From Lachnospiraceae bacterium (lineage in GTDB: Bacteria; Bacillota; Clostridia; Lachnospirales; Lachnospiraceae), in NCBI GenBank assembly GCA_017521195.1, contig JAFXGP010000084.1:1-45462 (forward strand): 45,462 nt of DNA, read 5' to 3'. The position numbers were made by a program, and so were the translations under genes. The stretch's first letter is position 1. Every line of letters begins with the position of its first letter. Below the pieces are notes generated by a model. It made no database searches, had not been told where the DNA came from, and saw nothing but the letters and a program-made list of their open reading frames with translations. Of the stretch, positions 8,580-16,990 are shown in pieces.

Positions 8580-8792
8580 TTATCCCCTTTTTTCCACGAT
8601 AACGTCCAACCCCAAAATATTCGCCAGCTTCAATGTTTTCTCAATCTCCGCTGTAGGCTTTCCGCGCTCCACATCTGAAATAAAACTAATGCTAAATCCT
8701 GTAAAATCGGATACATATGCCTGTGTATATTTCAATTCTTTTCTTCGTTCACGAATGACAAATCCCAAAGATTTAGAGTCTGTAATTTTCAT
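8580..8792 (-). CDS. hipB: HipB-like XRE-family antitoxin/repressor
   Basis: A 70-residue single helix-turn-helix protein (LGFVIRERRKELKYTQAYVS then GFSISFISDVERGKPTAEIEKTL), the normal size for HipB-type antitoxins. HipB proteins repress their own operon by binding short palindromes. Here the reading frame is intact, while the toxin gene immediately downstream is gutted. The upstream region has a near-perfect promoter and four copies of a CCGTAC motif, so the gene is probably still expressed and autoregulated. Confidence 0.88.
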   Translation of the reverse strand: MKITDSKSLGFVIRERRKELKYTQAYVSDFTGFSISFISDVERGKPTAEIEKTLKLANILGLDVIVEKRG

Positions 8793-8828
8793 TTTATACT
8801 TTATTCCTCTTCAATTTAAACAATTATT

Positions 8829-8947
8829 ACGTACGGCTATATTTCCGTTTTTCACCTATTAAACACTCCGTACAGCTTATTTTTTCACAAAAAATTTAGC
8901 CGTACAGACCATTTTATATACTATAAGTATATTCTTCTCCGTACGGC
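8829..8947. promoter_or_regulatory. Four-copy CCGTAC(G/A)G operator array
   Basis: Four related sites: CGTACGG at 8830-8836, CCGTACAGC at 8868-8876, CCGTACAGA at 8900-8908 and CCGTACGGC at 8939-8947. The last is inside the promoter spacer and the third is just past the predicted start point. CGTACG is self-complementary, as expected for a dimeric XRE repressor. They are the likely HipB binding sites. Confidence 0.7.
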
Positions 8948-8955
8948 GTTGTCAA
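8926..8955 (-). promoter_or_regulatory. hipB promoter
   Basis: TTGACA (8955-8950), an 18-base spacer that contains an operator copy, and TATACT (8931-8926) on the minus strand. This is close to sigma-A consensus. The transcript would carry a leader of about 125 bases before hipB. Confidence 0.8.
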
Positions 8956-8994
8956 TATTTACGTCATTTTACTTTAGAATTAAGCTGTATCTCT

Positions 8995-9327
8995 TTATTT
9001 TTTTCTTGAAATTAAATCTTTCAGTTTTAATGCTTTTTCAATATTTCCTTCTACTTTTAATTTTCGAATGGTAAATGCCCATACAGGATCCATTTTTCCA
9101 TTCATAATCGCAGTAAAAGTATCTGCAGTTGCTATGAAAATTGCATCACGGTCATAATATTCGTAAGGCTCAATAAAAAGCTTACCATCTTTGACTTCTA
9201 CATAAAAAATGCCCGCTCCTTCATCCCCAATAACATTAAACTGATATGCCAGATGTTCTCTTATATCACTAACATCTGTACCTTCAAATTCCTTTTTCAC
9301 ACTTTCAAAATACTCCTGATATGTCAT
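8995..9327 (-). CDS. SCP2 sterol-transfer-like domain protein
   Basis: A 110-residue single-domain SCP2 protein. The fold pattern is recognisable: GAGIFYVEVKDGKLFIEPYEYYDRDAIFIA, then the ADTFTAIMNGKMDPVWAFTIRKLKVEGNIEKALKL segment. SCP2 domains bind lipids or other hydrophobic ligands; no ligand can be assigned here. GAGAGGGA precedes the start. Its promoter region is nearly the same as that of the SAM methyltransferase at 6177-6962, so the two may form a small regulon. Confidence 0.85.
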   Translation of the reverse strand: MTYQEYFESVKKEFEGTDVSDIREHLAYQFNVIGDEGAGIFYVEVKDGKLFIEPYEYYDRDAIFIATADTFTAIMNGKMDPVWAFTIRKLKVEGNIEKALKLKDLISRKK

Positions 9328-9353
9328 AAAAATCCCTCTCTTTCTGTTTCCCC

Positions 9354-9404
9354 AAGTAACATATTACACTTTCATATTATACTTTTTTCAAGTTTCAGTC
9401 AAAA
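9354..9404 (-). promoter_or_regulatory. Shared upstream element, copy B (SCP2 gene)
   Basis: Second copy of the element at 6991-7040. On the minus strand it shows TTGACT, TATAAT, then the near-perfect palindrome GTAATATGTTAC (9367-9356) about 30 bases before the ATG. The spacer between TTGACT and TATAAT is only 15 bases, which is short and hints at activator dependence or another -35. Confidence 0.6.
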
Positions 9405-9417
9405 TCAATTTTTCTTT

Positions 9418-9799
9418 TCATCGTTTTATCAACATTAGTGTCTTGATAATCAAAAACATAAAAACATATACAGCAGCATAAGGTTGCTGACTTATAATAA
9501 AAAGGAACACACCTATTACATTCAATAGTAACGATAATGTGTTTTTGTTCCGAATCCAAAATGCAGAATTGTAGTTACGCAAAGCAAGGTTCAAAATACC
9601 CAATACAATCATCCCGATGATAACAGCCAAATATAAAACTTTCAGATATGCTTGAACCTCCATCAGTGCTAAAAGGGAGACTCCCTGTATTGTACCATCT
9701 GTTCTCTGTCTGAAGAAAGGTATATAAGCTTTCCGCTAACTCTTCCTGCGTAAGTCCTTTGTTTTTTCTTAACTCCTGTAGTTTTTCGTGAAATTCCAC
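9418..9799 (-). pseudogene. XRE regulator with C-terminal membrane domain, deleted and frameshifted
   Basis: The N-terminus is a normal XRE start (MEFHEKLQELRKNKGLTQEELAESLY) after an AGGAGG ribosome-binding site. Right after LAESLY the sequence jumps to the linker and membrane part of the same kind of protein, now in another frame: RQRTDGTIQGVSLLAL, then helices LYLAVIIGMIVLGILNLAL and TLSLLLNVIGVFLFII. So the rest of the helix-turn-helix and part of the linker are missing and the frame is broken. The short in-frame product (74 residues) would be non-functional. A product starting at ATG 9663 could give only the membrane part. Confidence 0.75.
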
Positions 9800-9811
9800 A
9801 ACAGAACCTCC

Positions 9812-10240
9812 TTATTTTTCTTCCTTACAGCACAATAAAACAGCTGCTTTATAAACACAAAACAATCCCGCACTAAACAGAACGGAACCTACAATATCCG
9901 TCAACCAATGAACCCCGGATATAAGTCTGCTTAACACCATAAACGCAGAAAAACAAATAACAAAAACTTTTACAATCTTTTTCATAGTATTATTTTCAGA
10001 CCTGCGATTTACCTGCTCCACAAGTGTTGGCATTACACAAAGTACAAGAAGTGTAGTTGAGGATGGATAGGAAGCCTCTAAAAATCCTTCTATATCTACC
10101 GGAAAATGAAATCTTGTCCGGTGCTTCTTTTCGATTTACTACAACCATTTCATATGTAATTGGGCTGCCAACAATAAAATTTAACATCTTAAAAAGCAGC
10201 TTCCTGCGCTCATCTATAGATAATCCGAAAATACATCCTC
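9812..10240 (-). pseudogene. PAP2-family phosphatase remnant, frameshifted and 5'-truncated
   Basis: The C-terminal half of a PAP2 (phosphatidic acid phosphatase type 2) membrane protein is clear: GFLEASYPSSTTLLVLCVMP with the PSS-type second motif, and SRLISGVHWLTDIVGS with the third motif SRxxxGxHxxxD. Upstream, YEMVVVNRKEAPDKI lies in a different frame, so a frameshift falls near 10105-10125. The N-terminal membrane helices are missing, and a stop lies in frame near 10240. Only the last 73 residues can be read from ATG 10033. Confidence 0.7.
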
Positions 10241-10288
10241 ACGTCTGATAACCGGTCCCGTATGTATATACTCAAAATCAAATTTGAA

Positions 10289-12601
10289 CTACTCAAAATC
10301 TATTATAAAAGCAGAATCATCACCTAGCATATTTTTAATAGCATTTGTAGCATCTCTTTCAACATCAAGAACTCCAAAATCGTTGTTTATTTTACTGCTA
10401 TATGCAAATCCCGGTAAGACAGCATAAACATTCCCTTCGTAATTAACAAGAGATGGCTGCTCCATTTCACTATGTTGAATAAGCTGAGAGACAGAAAAAG
10501 CAAATGTATTACCAGTAATATTATAGTTTTCTCCACCTCTAGATGCAGAAAACGCACCCGCATCTATCATAACGTAACCAATCTTAGTCGGCCAATGAAT
10601 CTCTCCGTACTCTTCGCCTTTAACCAATGACGGATAGTTATAAAATGATTCAAAACCACTGTACAAAGAATAATTATTTTCTATACAAATATCCTTAAGG
10701 ATATGCTTAGAATTTTCATCCTCTTCCCAATTAGCAGCTCCGAGTCCAAACAGACAATATTCTATTACATTATCTCTAATTATAGTACCTTCGCAAGGTT
10801 CAGGATCTCCTGAAAAAGTTTCTAAACAAATTCCTTCCTGAAATGTATGATGTACATAACAATTCTGAACAGTTTCATAACTACCATTAACATTGATTCC
10901 TCCACCGCAAAGCTCAGCATGACCAAAGCTTGCTGCATTTTGGTTTACCCCAAACCACTTCAGAGCACCACCATTCCAACTCACTTCACAGTTTTGTATT
11001 GTAACATAGTCGCTAGAAACACCTTCATAATATCCACTAGCAATTGTGCCGGTGGAATAACCAAAACTTAGATTATCCAAAGTCGTATAATTTGCCATAC
11101 CATCAAATGCAGCATATTTAGCTACAAATTCAACAGCTTTATATAACTCTCCAGGGTTACCCTCGTCACAACGCACAAAAAGATCACCAGTTAATGGATT
11201 GCTATTCGCATCAACGTCGAAAGAACGCCCCAACTTATCACTGCTTGATTTATCATTTTCATCTACCGGTGACTGAATATATGGAAGTTCTACAAAAAAT
11301 TCCCTATTCTTCATATATGTTTCCACCAAATACGGAATAGTAAAATCTTCAATACACAGATATTGAGAACCATCCCAATAAGCAAGGTCACGCTTAAATA
11401 CCTCTTCACCCTCTAATACAATCGCAGGACAATCTGTCATTTCTTTATAAAATTTCCAAATCTTTTCACCATTTTCACCTTCATAATGTAATGACCATTT
11501 TTCCGCACCAGTTCCATTTTCCGGAGATCCCAAAAGCTTTGGCTTTTCACCCTCTCCATATGCGGAAAGTGTAATCCCTTCCGTACCACGTACAGAATCT
11601 GGCATCTGCACTTTACGCCAAACTCCTCCTCTTTCAAAGAAAATAATATCCCCTCGTTCAAATTCCACTGAAGCTAAACGTTCAATCGTTTCCCATGCTG
11701 TCTCAGGTGATTTCCCATCGGATTCATCATTTCCGTTATTTGAAATATAGTATGCTGTACCTATATAAGTTTCTCCCGGAATATAGGTGTCACCTTTTAC
11801 TATAGATGTCTCTGAGTTAAGAATTTCATGTTTTTTAATTTCTGCTTGTTCAATAATCTCTTTTATATCTTTATTATCTTTAACTAATTCAAATAGTTTT
11901 TCCGCAGTGTTTAAAGCTACTTCCTCATTCGACTCATAAAGTCTTGTAACAGAAATCATGGCATCTCGTAAGGTAAGTTCATCATTTACATGTAAATCCC
12001 CATCTCCATTTATATCATTTAATAAAGGTTCTAAGGTAATACACGAAACACGTCGTGCACAAAAACGTACGGAAATCCCCAAATGGTTATTATCTTCTTC
12101 ATCTAAAATCTTTACAGGTGTATCCCAACCTAAAATAGGATAATCCCATGCCGCGTTGTCTAAATTTGTGGCTTCAAATCTAGAATCATATCCACGATTA
12201 TAAACCAAAAAATCACTTGTTTTTGCTGCAAACAACAAACAAAGCAATGCACCATCTCTCAACATCGGTTCATCTTTTACATCTACTGTCAACCTATCCC
12301 ACTCATCTAACTTGCTTTCATCATATAATTCAATCATATGTCTAAGCATAGTACAATATTGTTTCCATGTAACTATAGTTGTGTCTGGTTCTGTCCCCTT
12401 TAAATCATCCGGTAGAAAACCATACCAAATAGCTCTTTCATATTCGTTCAAAGGTATTTTTTGCTCTGTTTTCTCTTCTGTAGACGTATTTGTTTCTTCA
12501 TTTTCTGAAAACTCGATTTTACCGCTCTTTATATCACTATTACATGCTATAAGTGAAAACAACATTGCACATATCATCAATAAACTTAATATTCGCTTCA
12601 C
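10289..12601 (-). CDS. Secreted lipoprotein with dockerin-like repeat and right-handed beta-helix
   Basis: About 770 residues. I start at GTG 12601 because AGGAG lies eight bases upstream and the product then begins with a clean lipoprotein signal (basic MKRI, hydrophobic core, lipobox LIAC); the frame runs 14 codons further up to ATG 12643. After a low-complexity acidic linker there is an SLH-like stretch (WYGFLPDDLKG...WKQYCTMLRHMI), an EF-hand/dockerin-like segment (DINGDGDLHVNDELTLRDAM), then AYYISNNGNDESDGKSPETAW, which begins a parallel beta-helix of the pectate-lyase/polysaccharide-lyase type with repeated VTIQNCEVS, TVQNCYVHH and IIRDNVIEY turns. Likely surface-anchored and acting on a polysaccharide; no substrate can be named. 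It lies downstream of the DUF1292 gene. Confidence 0.8.
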   Translation of the reverse strand: MKRILSLLMICAMLFSLIACNSDIKSGKIEFSENEETNTSTEEKTEQKIPLNEYERAIWYGFLPDDLKGTEPDTTIVTWKQYCTMLRHMIELYDESKLDEWDRLTVDVKDEPMLRDGALLCLLFAAKTSDFLVYNRGYDSRFEATNLDNAAWDYPILGWDTPVKILDEEDNNHLGISVRFCARRVSCITLEPLLNDINGDGDLHVNDELTLRDAMISVTRLYESNEEVALNTAEKLFELVKDNKDIKEIIEQAEIKKHEILNSETSIVKGDTYIPGETYIGTAYYISNNGNDESDGKSPETAWETIERLASVEFERGDIIFFERGGVWRKVQMPDSVRGTEGITLSAYGEGEKPKLLGSPENGTGAEKWSLHYEGENGEKIWKFYKEMTDCPAIVLEGEEVFKRDLAYWDGSQYLCIEDFTIPYLVETYMKNREFFVELPYIQSPVDENDKSSSDKLGRSFDVDANSNPLTGDLFVRCDEGNPGELYKAVEFVAKYAAFDGMANYTTLDNLSFGYSTGTIASGYYEGVSSDYVTIQNCEVSWNGGALKWFGVNQNAASFGHAELCGGGINVNGSYETVQNCYVHHTFQEGICLETFSGDPEPCEGTIIRDNVIEYCLFGLGAANWEEDENSKHILKDICIENNYSLYSGFESFYNYPSLVKGEEYGEIHWPTKIGYVMIDAGAFSASRGGENYNITGNTFAFSVSQLIQHSEMEQPSLVNYEGNVYAVLPGFAYSSKINNDFGVLDVERDATNAIKNMLGDDSAFIIDFE

Positions 12602-12665
12602 AACAAATCTCCTAACATTTCCTATAATTACTCCGCCACTCATTTAAACTTTACCGACAATATTA

Positions 12666-12953
12666 TTACGAATTCTTTGACATTTGTTCAGAAAAACACT
12701 GTGCCGCAATGGCATATTCTTCATCATCTTCTATATACATAACTACAGGATTATGTTCTTCATCTTCTTCTACTTCATAAAGCATGAAACTAGCAGAATA
12801 ATCCAGCTCCTTTTCCCCTTTCAGCGGAAGTAAGGCAAAATATTTCTTTCCATTAACTTCAAAATATGAAAATACTCCGCAATCCATACTTGTTCCATCT
12901 GCAAAAGGAAGTGTCACCACAATATCCTCTAATTTTTTATCCATAAATTCCAT
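12666..12953 (-). CDS. DUF1292 family protein
   Basis: A 95-residue acidic protein of the DUF1292 (YrzB-like) family: a beta-rich core with VNGKKYFALLPL, then YEVEEDEEHNPVVMYIEDDEEYAIAAQCF. The function is unknown; members are common in Firmicutes. GAGGAG lies eight bases before the ATG. It starts 16 bases after the rng stop, so it is probably the last gene of the radical SAM-rng transcript. Confidence 0.85.
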   Translation of the reverse strand: MEFMDKKLEDIVVTLPFADGTSMDCGVFSYFEVNGKKYFALLPLKGEKELDYSASFMLYEVEEDEEHNPVVMYIEDDEEYAIAAQCFSEQMSKNS

Positions 12954-12969
12954 AATATTTTCTCCTCTA

Positions 12970-14253
12970 CTATTTTAACTGTTCTCTCAACGATTTATGA
13001 ATCTTCTTCCTTGTTACTTCCACAAGTCCTAAAGGTGTCATATCAATGACATTTGTTTTTACAGAATCTTTCTTCACCAAACTGCCTAAATACCCCAAAA
13101 GTTGAGAATCCTGCTCTTTTGTATTCTGACTGATAAAGTCAATAATAATAATTCCTGAAAGATTACGTAGTCTTAACTGCAATGCAATTTCTCTTGCTGC
13201 TTCTTTGTTAATTTCAAAATAAATATCATCTTTGGAATTCTTCTTTTGAATCTTTCCACTGTTCACATCAATAACGGTTAAGGCTTCTGTCTGTTGAATC
13301 ACCAGATAAGCACCGCTTTTCAGCCAAACCCGTTCATCCAAAGCTTCTTTAAGTCTCGTTTCCACACTGTATAACTTCTCTAGTGGAATACGGGAATCCT
13401 GATACAATTCCACATTTTCCATCGTTGGAAATTCTTCCCGTATTCTGTGATAAATCTCTTCTTTGTTAGTAATAATTTTATCAAAGGAATCCTCATAAGT
13501 ATCACGAATATCTGCTAAGTAGCCTTCCATGGGCTGATACAGACAACTAAAGCAGGTACGATAAGGAACCGCAGATAAAACTTTGTTTTTCTGTTCCAGA
13601 AGTTTCTTTAATTCTTCTTTAAGACCATTTAATTCTTCCAAATTACAATCTTCAGAATTGACAACATCTGATGACTCTAACTCACGCTTACCCTCTATCA
13701 AACCAACAACGTTAGTACGTACTACCAACCCCACCTTTTCTACCTGTAAAAGTTCTTCTATCTTCCAGTTATCTAAGATCTCTTTGAGGTAGGTTTTCGT
13801 ATTCTTATCTAATTTCGAACTAAATCCCACTCCAAGCTTTCCGGTGGTTAACACACAATATTTCCCCGTAAAAGACAAATTACAGGTAAGTCCCGGTTCC
13901 TTAGTTTTAATGCCTTTTTTTTCTATCTGAACCAGTATTTCATCACCGGCAACAATTCTTCCGTCATACTTGCGATTCACAATAATAGGATTTTTAGCCT
14001 GTTTCATTGGTAAAAATCCCATCTTTCCTTTTTCCACTTCCACGAAAACAGCATCGATACTAGGGACAACATTTTTTACTTTTCCAATGTAAATAGCATG
14101 CAAAGGAAGGGAAGACGACTTGTCTTCCCCTGTCCTATTATTTTGCTTGTTCAAATTATCTTCGTGTACCTTCACTTGTACCAAACGATTATCCTGATAC
14201 AGCAAAGATAATATCTGTTCATTTCTTTCTATAATTAATAAAGCTGAACTCAT
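12970..14253 (-). CDS. rng: Ribonuclease E/G family endoribonuclease
   Basis: A 427-residue RNase G-type protein. It has the N-terminal S1-like domain (AIYIGKVKNVVPSIDAVFVEV) and the DNase I-like catalytic core with the two metal-binding aspartates in VIDVNSGK and IIIDFI. It ends soon after the core (VEVTRKKIHKSLREQLK) and shows no Zn-link cysteine pair, as in other short clostridial forms. The start codon overlaps the previous stop (TAATG). It normally precedes rplU directly in Clostridia; here more than 8 kb intervenes. Confidence 0.92.
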   Translation of the reverse strand: MSSALLIIERNEQILSLLYQDNRLVQVKVHEDNLNKQNNRTGEDKSSSLPLHAIYIGKVKNVVPSIDAVFVEVEKGKMGFLPMKQAKNPIIVNRKYDGRIVAGDEILVQIEKKGIKTKEPGLTCNLSFTGKYCVLTTGKLGVGFSSKLDKNTKTYLKEILDNWKIEELLQVEKVGLVVRTNVVGLIEGKRELESSDVVNSEDCNLEELNGLKEELKKLLEQKNKVLSAVPYRTCFSCLYQPMEGYLADIRDTYEDSFDKIITNKEEIYHRIREEFPTMENVELYQDSRIPLEKLYSVETRLKEALDERVWLKSGAYLVIQQTEALTVIDVNSGKIQKKNSKDDIYFEINKEAAREIALQLRLRNLSGIIIIDFISQNTKEQDSQLLGYLGSLVKKDSVKTNVIDMTPLGLVEVTRKKIHKSLREQLK

Positions 14254-14954
14254 TAAAAATCTTCTCCTACAGCATCCAATGGAACTAATTCTCTCTTACC
14301 ATTCTTTCCAATATCTGTATAAGTTTCTTCTCTGGTAATCTGAATTGCCAAAGGATCAAACTCTTTCCCTACAAAGGAATAGAAAGCTTCTAATAATAAA
14401 GTTGGCTTAATATTTCCGCTACTGCTTGCATCTACCAACATATAAATTGAATCGGCAGTTGCTTCGATTTCGTAGATTCCCGGTTTTAAATCCAGTTCTA
14501 AGGTACTTTTCTTGGTCTGTTTTGTTACCATAATGCACTCCTGACCAAAAAATTCGAAAACAACTTCTTCTAAATTGGAAGGCACTTCATAACCATCCTT
14601 CCATTCTAAAGTATATCCGGCAGCAGCAACACTGGCCATGGCATTGCCCGCATTATCACCTAATGCCACAATATTTTCAATTACAATCCCCGGAACCATA
14701 GCACCATTTAATCTATCAATCATATCCTGACGCCCATTATGGGAATTTACCTCAATATCAAGATATTCTCCGTTGCTATAATGCCCTACTCCTAAAGGAG
14801 CAGCAAAACTCATAACCTGATGAGGACTAAAGCCTGTAGTATAAGTAACGTCAATGCCTGCACGACGGATAGCTTTCTGGAAATATCTCATAATATCCAG
14901 ATGTCCGATAAATTTTACCACTCCGTGTTTACTGAATTTAATTCTGACACGCAT
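14253..14954 (-). CDS. DUF2344 / TIGR03936 radical SAM-linked protein
   Basis: A 233-residue member of the family usually encoded beside, or fused to, the TIGR03960 radical SAM protein. It begins MRVRIKFSKHGVVKFIGHLDIMRYFQKAIRRAGIDV with FSPHQVMSFAAPLGVGHYSNGEYLDIE following, both family hallmarks. I start at ATG 14954, five to six bases after a strong AAGGAGGT; the frame runs eight codons further. Its function is unproven. It overlaps the radical SAM gene's end by none and follows it after one base, and runs into rng. Confidence 0.88.
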   Translation of the reverse strand: MRVRIKFSKHGVVKFIGHLDIMRYFQKAIRRAGIDVTYTTGFSPHQVMSFAAPLGVGHYSNGEYLDIEVNSHNGRQDMIDRLNGAMVPGIVIENIVALGDNAGNAMASVAAAGYTLEWKDGYEVPSNLEEVVFEFFGQECIMVTKQTKKSTLELDLKPGIYEIEATADSIYMLVDASSSGNIKPTLLLEAFYSFVGKEFDPLAIQITREETYTDIGKNGKRELVPLDAVGEDF

Positions 14955-14955
14955 A

Positions 14956-16887
14956 TTAGTTACCTCCTTCCGCTTCATTTGAGGATTCTGTTACAACTTC
15001 ACATTTTGCAGTTCTGTCTACCGTACAGATACCAACACCATATTTGTTAGCACCGCATCCCTGACACTGTGTCTTACAGTTTAAAGAAACCTCCTCATTT
15101 AAAGCTTTTTTCCATTCTCTCATTAAGAATTCTTTGGTTACACCACAATCTAAGAAATCCCATGGGAAAATTTCATCCAAAGAACGTTCTCTTGTAGTAT
15201 AGAACGCAGGATCTAATCCACATTCAGCTAAAGATTCTAACCAAACATCATTTTTGTAGTATTCTGTCCAGGAATCAAAGATACAACCTTTTTTGTAAAT
15301 CATTTCAATGGCATCTGCCAGTTTTCTGTCACCTCTTGCCAAGACACCTTCAATAATGCTGACATCTGCTTCATGCCAATTGTATTTAATACGTTTCTGA
15401 TTTAACTGTTCCATGACAGCACGACGGGTAATATATGCTTTTTCAATAAATTCCTCTTTGGTATTCATTCTTGCCCACTGGAATGGGGTAAATGGCTTTG
15501 GAATAAAGAAAGATGTACTTGCAACAATCTGCACCGGTGCTCCTTTTCTTTCTTCCTTAGGAACCACTTCAAAATAAGTAGATGCAATTTTATTGCTCAG
15601 TTCCGCAATACCACGGATATCTTCTTCTGTTTCTGTCGGAAGACCTAACATAAAGTATAATTTAACTCTGCTCCAACCGCCTTTAAATGCCAAAGCACTT
15701 CCCTGAAGGATGACTTCTTCAGTCAATCCCTTATTAATAACATTTCTAAGTCTCTGGCTTCCTGCCTCCGGTGCAAAAGTTAAGGAACTCTTTTTCACAT
15801 CCTGAACTTTGCTCATAACATCTAAGGAAAAGGCGTCAATTCGCAAGGATGGTAAAGAAATATTGGTGGAGGTTGCTTTACATTCATCAATTAAGAAGTT
15901 TACAAGTTCTTCCAACTGAGAATAATCACTGGAACTTAAGGAACTCAAAGAAATTTCTTCATGACCTGTGTTTTTCAACATTTCCACTGCATATTTTTTC
16001 AACACTTCCACATCACGTTCACGAACCGGTCGATAAAGCTGTCCTGCCTGACAGAAACGACATCCACGGATACATCCTCTTTGGATTTCCAAGACTACCC
16101 TATCCTGAGTAACTTTAATAAAAGGTACTACAGGTTTCATAGGATAGTAAGTATTGCTGACATCTGTTACCATTTCTTTGTGAATGGTTCTTGGTAATTC
16201 TTCAAAAATTGGTTCAAAGGATGCAATAGTACCGTCTTCTTTATAAGTTACTTCATAAAGACCAGGTACATACATTCCGGGAATCTGTGCTGCTTTTCTT
16301 AAGAATGATTCGCGGCTGTCACCATTTGCCTTTGCTTCTTTATATAAATCTATCAATTCACGGAAACGGGTTTCTCCCTCTCCGATATAGAAAATATCAA
16401 AAAAATCTGCAATCGGTTCCGGATTATATACACAAGGTCCGCCACCAACTACAATAGGATGTTCCCAGGTTCTGCTTTTGGTTCTAAGGGGAATTCCTGC
16501 TAAATCTAACACCTGTAAAATATTGGTATAACACATTTCATACTGGATAGTAATTCCCAGAAAATCAAAGTCTTTGATTGGGTCTTGGGATTCCAGTGCA
16601 AATAGTGGAATATTCTTTTCCCGCATGATTTTATCTAAATCAACCCAAGGGGAATATACTCGCTCACACCAGACATCTTCCCATTGGTTAAACATATCAT
16701 ATAAAATCTGGATTCCCAAATGGGACATTCCAATCTCATACACGTCCGGGAAACACATAGCAAAACGAATATCCACATTAGGGTCATTTGCTTTATTTAC
16801 AGCATTTACCTCATTTCCGATATATCTGGCAGGCTTTTCCACCTGCATCAAAATTTCATCACTAAGCGCTAATTTATAATCTCTCAT
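14956..16887 (-). CDS. TIGR03960 B12-binding-like radical SAM protein
   Basis: A 643-residue radical SAM protein. An N-terminal cobalamin-binding-like region (FPDVYEIGMSHLGIQILYDM ... VVGGGPCVYNPEPIADFFD) precedes the radical SAM core with the [4Fe-4S] motif RGCIRGCRFCQ (CxxxCxxC, about residues 271-281). The C-terminus has a second cysteine cluster, CKTQCQGCG and GIC, which may hold another metal site. The reaction is unknown; the constant neighbour DUF2344 and rng suggest a role linked to RNA. A 16-bp inverted repeat lies just upstream. Confidence 0.9.
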   Translation of the reverse strand: MRDYKLALSDEILMQVEKPARYIGNEVNAVNKANDPNVDIRFAMCFPDVYEIGMSHLGIQILYDMFNQWEDVWCERVYSPWVDLDKIMREKNIPLFALESQDPIKDFDFLGITIQYEMCYTNILQVLDLAGIPLRTKSRTWEHPIVVGGGPCVYNPEPIADFFDIFYIGEGETRFRELIDLYKEAKANGDSRESFLRKAAQIPGMYVPGLYEVTYKEDGTIASFEPIFEELPRTIHKEMVTDVSNTYYPMKPVVPFIKVTQDRVVLEIQRGCIRGCRFCQAGQLYRPVRERDVEVLKKYAVEMLKNTGHEEISLSSLSSSDYSQLEELVNFLIDECKATSTNISLPSLRIDAFSLDVMSKVQDVKKSSLTFAPEAGSQRLRNVINKGLTEEVILQGSALAFKGGWSRVKLYFMLGLPTETEEDIRGIAELSNKIASTYFEVVPKEERKGAPVQIVASTSFFIPKPFTPFQWARMNTKEEFIEKAYITRRAVMEQLNQKRIKYNWHEADVSIIEGVLARGDRKLADAIEMIYKKGCIFDSWTEYYKNDVWLESLAECGLDPAFYTTRERSLDEIFPWDFLDCGVTKEFLMREWKKALNEEVSLNCKTQCQGCGANKYGVGICTVDRTAKCEVVTESSNEAEGGN

Positions 16888-16911
16888 TCAAACCTCTTTT
16901 ATAAAGTAATC

Positions 16912-16972
16912 TGTAGCGATTCAGAACCCCATCGAAAATACGAAATTCTTAATTTTGTTCTGAATCGTTACA
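16912..16972. repeat. 16-bp inverted repeat upstream of the radical SAM gene
   Basis: The left arm TGTAGCGATTCAGAAC (16912-16927) and right arm GTTCTGAATCGTTACA (16957-16972) pair with one mismatch across 29 bases. No U-run follows. It may be an operator, an mRNA structure in the 5' UTR, or a small dispersed repeat. Confidence 0.65.
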
Positions 16973-16990
16973 AGTATTTCAAAAAAATTT

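Noticed and set aside
7861-8792. Three-part HipBST system with a small separate HipS
   Set aside because: No small HipS-like frame lies between hipB and the HipA pieces, and the central catalytic segment is missing, so decay explains it better.
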